From the NCBI GenBank assembly GCA_947467405.1, contig CANIIN010000196.1, positions 1 through 5,819 on the forward strand: a stretch of 5,819 nt of DNA. Direction: 5' to 3'. A model generated the notes under the pieces. The model made no database searches, was not told the origin of the DNA, and saw only the letters and a list, made by a program, of their open reading frames with translations. The translations under genes were made by a program, and so were the position numbers. This document shows positions 5,737 to 5,819 of this stretch, in pieces (positions within the stretch are counted from its first letter, which is position 1; the number at the start of each line of letters is the position of its first letter). This DNA is from Betaproteobacteria bacterium (lineage in GTDB: Bacteria > Pseudomonadota > Gammaproteobacteria > Burkholderiales > SG8-39).

Positions 5737-5819
5737 ATGTCCAACTACGCCTTTCCCGAACTCAGCCTGCGCTTCGTGCCCGTGTGGCGGCGCAATTTCC
5801 TGGTGTGGCGCAAGCTCGC
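5737..5819 (+). CDS. ABC-2 type transporter permease, NodJ-like, N-terminus only
   Basis: The first 27 codons of a gene cut by the right edge. It starts at ATG 5737 with a strong GGAG at 5724-5727, 9 nt upstream, and 18 nt after the ATPase stop. The visible sequence includes FVPVWRRNFLVWRKL, an amphipathic, Arg-rich cytoplasmic start like that of NodJ-type permeases just before their first membrane segment. With the preceding ATPase it should form one exporter. The family call rests largely on this context, because no membrane segment is in view. Confidence 0.78.
   Translation, partial: MSNYAFPELSLRFVPVWRRNFLVWRKL

Overview
The window looks like chromosomal DNA from a high-GC proteobacterium. 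A Xanthomonadales-type gammaproteobacterium is my best guess, from the GC-rich coding DNA and the mix of families, but no marker gene proves it. Six complete genes and one gene start lie on the + strand. One divergent gene runs off the left edge on the - strand.

Region by region: (1) 1-630, - strand, is the N-terminal part of a tetratricopeptide-repeat (TPR) protein. It is made of 34-residue units with a nearly exact 102-bp DNA repeat, and it is much more AT-rich than everything to its right, so it is probably acquired DNA. (2) 631-727 is a divergent intergenic region. It holds a convincing rightward intrinsic terminator that ends only 14 nt before the next start codon. (3) 728-1783 encodes a tandem hotdog-fold thioesterase-like protein whose second domain has lost the catalytic-loop residues. 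(4) 1878-2423 encodes a macrodomain ADP-ribosyl hydrolase of the YmdB type. (5) 2470-3552 encodes a VanZ-family membrane protein, with two back-to-back palindromes just before its start. (6) 3681-3989 encodes a thioredoxin-like [2Fe-2S] ferredoxin, preceded by a perfect TATAAT box that overlaps the VanZ stop codon. (7) 4073-4753 encodes a small alpha/beta hydrolase. (8) 4750-5718 encodes an ABC transporter ATPase of the NodI type, overlapping the hydrolase stop by 4 nt. (9) 5737 to the right edge is the start of the matching NodJ-type permease.

The hydrolase, ATPase and permease form a tight translationally coupled unit, with the ferredoxin perhaps as first gene. The two transporter genes should make one exporter. 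The thioesterase, macrodomain and VanZ genes are co-directional but separated by gaps containing hairpins, and no shared pathway is evident. I see no RNA gene, CRISPR array, insertion sequence or obvious new defence system. The most unusual points are the terminator before the thioesterase gene, the degenerate second hotdog domain, the near-identical TPR repeats in an AT-rich patch, and the paired palindromes over the VanZ ribosome-binding region.
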